From positions 1 to 7,575 of the forward strand of contig CAMCZJ010000147.1 in assembly GCA_945886995.1 (NCBI GenBank): a stretch of 7,575 nucleotides of DNA. Direction: 5' to 3'. Below are positions 5,421-7,575 of this stretch, piece by piece. The notes under the pieces were generated by a model. That model made no database searches and was not told the DNA's origin. It saw only the letters and a list, made by a program, of their open reading frames with translations. A program made the translations under genes and the position numbers. This DNA comes from Asaia bogorensis (GTDB taxonomy: Bacteria > Pseudomonadota > Alphaproteobacteria > Acetobacterales > Acetobacteraceae). Position 1 is the first letter of the stretch, and every line of letters starts with the position of its first letter.

Positions 5421-6551
5421 ATGAAATTCTCGGTTGACAGGGCGGTACTGCTCAAGTCGCTCACGCATGTGCAAAGCGTGGTTGAGCGGCGCAACACCAT
5501 CCCGATTCTTGCGAATGTGATGATTGAAGCAAGCTCGGGCGGTGCCCTCAAGCTCACTGCGACCGATATGGAAATCGCGGTGGTGGAAGATATCGCGGGC
5601 GTCACCGTGGCGCGCGCCGGGCGGACCACAGCGCCGGCTTCAACCCTTTACGAAATCATCCGCAACCTGCCTGAAGGCGCGCGTGTTGAATTCGACCATG
5701 GTGGTGGGGACGGGCCGCTCACGCTGCGCTCTGGCCGCTTCAATACCAGCCTGGCTGTGCTGGCCGTGGATGATTTCCCCTCCATGACCGAAGGGCGCTT
5801 GCCGGTGCAATTCAGCATCGAGGCCGGCGTGCTGCGCGATTTGATTGACCGCACGAAATTCGCGATTTCCACCGAAGAAACGCGCTATTACCTGAACGGC
5901 ATCTATATCCACGCGACGGAAAGCGAAGGCCAGCCCGTTCTCCGCGCCGTCGCCACTGACGGCCATCGGCTCGCGCGGGTGGAATTACCGCTGCCGGAAG
6001 GGGCCAAGGCCATGCCGGGCGTCATCATTCCGCGCAAGACCGTGAATGAAATTCGCAAACTTGCGGAAGAAACCCGGGATGAGATTAAGGTGCGGCTTTC
6101 TGACACCAAGGTGCAATTCGCGCTCGGCACCGTTACGCTGACCAGTAAGCTGATTGATGGCACCTTCCCTGAATATGAACGCGTGATCCCGCGCGGCAAT
6201 GACAAGAAGCTTGTTGTGCCGCGCAAGGATTTCGCCGATGCGGTGAAGCGCGTCGCCGCGATCAGCAGCGAAAGGTCGCGCCCCGTGAAGCTAAGCCTTG
6301 GCACCAATCATTTGCGGGTATCAGCTGCCAGCCCCGAACAGGGTGAGGCGCAGGAAGATCTGGAAGGCGAAGATGTGGTTTATACCAGCGGCGCTTTGGA
6401 AATCGGGTTCCAGGCGCGGTATTTGTCCGACATCACTGATCTGGTCGAAGACAAGCTGGAATTCATGTTCGCCGATGGCGCGGCGCCCACCATTGTGCGT
6501 GATGCATCACGGCCCGAAGCGCTGTTTGTCCTGATGCCGATGCGGGTGTGA
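5421..6551 (+). CDS. dnaN: DNA polymerase III beta subunit (sliding clamp)
   Basis: This 376-residue protein is the beta clamp, a ring-shaped dimer that encircles DNA and tethers polymerase III and repair factors. It starts MKFSVDRAVLLKSL, has the three similar clamp domains (about 1-120, 125-250, 255-376), and shows the family marks RNTIPILANV near residue 25, TRYYLNG (154-160) and ATDGHRLA (178-185). The C-terminus VLMPMRV matches the E. coli VMPMRL that lines the partner-binding cleft, so clamp-binding peptides should dock normally. Length is close to the E. coli 366 residues; an acidic insertion (SPEQGEAQEDLEGED) in the third domain accounts for most of the difference. ATG at 5421 is clear from homology, with only a weak GGGG at 5407-5410 as ribosome-binding site. 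recF starts within its stop codon. Confidence 0.97.
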   Translation: MKFSVDRAVLLKSLTHVQSVVERRNTIPILANVMIEASSGGALKLTATDMEIAVVEDIAGVTVARAGRTTAPASTLYEIIRNLPEGARVEFDHGGGDGPLTLRSGRFNTSLAVLAVDDFPSMTEGRLPVQFSIEAGVLRDLIDRTKFAISTEETRYYLNGIYIHATESEGQPVLRAVATDGHRLARVELPLPEGAKAMPGVIIPRKTVNEIRKLAEETRDEIKVRLSDTKVQFALGTVTLTSKLIDGTFPEYERVIPRGNDKKLVVPRKDFADAVKRVAAISSERSRPVKLSLGTNHLRVSAASPEQGEAQEDLEGEDVVYTSGALEIGFQARYLSDITDLVEDKLEFMFADGAAPTIVRDASRPEALFVLMPMRV

Positions 6552-7575
6552 CGACGGCGCCGGGGCTTTTCCTTTCGCGTCTCCGGCTTACGGATTTCCG
6601 GTCCTGGAGGGTTCTGGATGCGTCCTTCGACGCATCCCTGATTTGCATCGCGGGCGAAAACGGCGCGGGCAAGACCAATCTGTTGGAAGCGGTTTCACTG
6701 CTCGCCCCCGGGCGCGGCTTGCGCGGCGCGCGTATGGGTGAGCTTGGCCGGCAGGAAGCCGGCGCGGGCCTGCCCTGGGCGGCGGCTGGGCGGTTTGAAA
6801 CGCGCGCTGGCCCAATGGAGATTGGCACCGGCACGGACCCGGAAGGGGCGACAGAACGGCGCATCTATCGCCTGGATGGGCAGGCTTTGCGCAGCCAGGC
6901 GATGTTGGCCGAACGCATGGCCGCCGTTTGGATCACGCCGCAAATGGATCGGCTGTTTCAGGAAGGGGCGAGTGGCCGGCGGCGCTTTCTGGATCGGCTG
7001 GTTTGGGCTTTGGAACCGGGCCATGCGCGGGAAGTGGCGGCGCATGACAATGCGATGGCTGAGCGTAACAGGCTGCTCGCGGAAGGCCGCGCCGACCCTG
7101 CCTGGTTGGCTGGGCTGGAAGATGCCGTGGCGCGCCATGCAGTAGCCGTGGCAGCGGCCAGGCGCGCGCTGATGCTACGCCTGAATGGGGAGCTTGCGGC
7201 TGGCCGCGCCACGGGGGCCTTTCCCGCGGCGCGACTGGATATCGCCTGCCCCATCCTGGCCGCGCTGGCTGAAACCCCGGCGCTGGCGGTGGAAGATGCG
7301 CTGCGTCAGGGCCTGGCGCTCGATCGGCGGCGCGATGCTGCGGCGAGGGGGGCTGCGCGCGGGGCGCATAAGGCGGATTTGAGCTTGATCCATATGCCGA
7401 AATCCATCAGCGCCGAGTTCTGTTCCACCGGGGAGCAAAAGGCGCTGCTGGTTTCCGTGGTGCTGGCCCATGCCGCGCTGATCGCCGAAGCGCGCGGCTT
7501 CGCGCCGCTTTTGCTGCTGGATGAGGTGGCGGCGCATCTTGATCCCGCGCGGCGGGAAGCGCTGTTCGCCGCCCT
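6548..7575 (+). CDS. recF: DNA replication and repair protein RecF (partial, 3' end outside window)
   Basis: RecF is an SMC-like ABC ATPase that, with RecO and RecR, directs RecA loading at single-strand gaps. The frame is open from GTG 6548 to the window edge, giving 342 residues with no stop. Visible motifs are the N-terminal LFLSRLRLTDFRSW, Walker A GENGAGKT (36-43), the RecF-typical SLLAPGRGLRGA just after it, the ABC signature CSTGEQKALL (STGEQ at 293-297) and Walker B LLLLDE (321-326, D325 E326) followed by VAAHLDPARR with a D-loop-like Asp. Most of the usual RecF length (about 360-380) is present. The start overlaps the dnaN stop as GTGA, which points to translational coupling in a dnaN-recF operon; no separate Shine-Dalgarno is visible. 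The proximal region has long Ala/Arg-rich stretches, usual for GC-rich relatives. Confidence 0.95.
   Translation, partial: MTTAPGLFLSRLRLTDFRSWRVLDASFDASLICIAGENGAGKTNLLEAVSLLAPGRGLRGARMGELGRQEAGAGLPWAAAGRFETRAGPMEIGTGTDPEGATERRIYRLDGQALRSQAMLAERMAAVWITPQMDRLFQEGASGRRRFLDRLVWALEPGHAREVAAHDNAMAERNRLLAEGRADPAWLAGLEDAVARHAVAVAAARRALMLRLNGELAAGRATGAFPAARLDIACPILAALAETPALAVEDALRQGLALDRRRDAAARGAARGAHKADLSLIHMPKSISAEFCSTGEQKALLVSVVLAHAALIAEARGFAPLLLLDEVAAHLDPARREALFAA

Noticed and set aside
5204..5437. 77-residue open frame from TTG in the dnaA-dnaN spacer, overlapping the dnaN start
   Set aside because: No Shine-Dalgarno, non-ATG start within a hairpin arm, no recognisable motif, and it overlaps dnaN out of frame.

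Overview
This window looks like a chromosomal housekeeping segment of an alphaproteobacterium. I would guess Rhodospirillales/Acetobacterales. The evidence is the moderately high GC, the order rpsT-dnaA-dnaN-recF, an ATP12-family F1-ATPase assembly chaperone (typical of Alphaproteobacteria and mitochondria), and alphaproteobacterial-style sequences in S20, DnaA and RecF. The family placement is inference; the class is fairly secure.

Left part (1-1334, + strand): the 3' end of nrdB (ribonucleotide reductase beta chain), then 6 bases later a catabolic-type PLP-dependent threonine/serine dehydratase homologue starting at GTG. Middle part (1365-2964, - strand): a convergent pair, with the ATP12 chaperone gene upstream and a secreted, probably outer-membrane beta-barrel protein of unknown function downstream. 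Right part (3153 to the end, + strand): rpsT, a 329-base spacer, dnaA (TTG start with a strong Shine-Dalgarno), a 253-base spacer, dnaN, and recF overlapping dnaN by four bases and running off the window.

Functionally, the right half holds replication initiation (DnaA), the sliding clamp (DnaN) and recombinational repair loading (RecF); nrdB supplies dNTPs; S20 and ATP12 serve ribosome and ATP-synthase assembly. No mobile element, CRISPR array, rRNA, tRNA or accessory island is visible, and I see no evidence for a novel multi-gene system. No good DnaA-box cluster is present, so oriC is probably not here.

The unexplained structure is in the non-coding DNA around dnaA. There is a two-hairpin module with interchangeable arms just after rpsT, a dense cluster of CATG-centred words ahead of dnaA, an 8-bp dyad that may sit inside the dnaA promoter, and a clustering of GANTC (CcrM methylation) motifs in the two dnaA-flanking spacers although GANTC is scarce in the window as a whole. 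A nested inverted repeat also overlaps the likely rpsT promoter.
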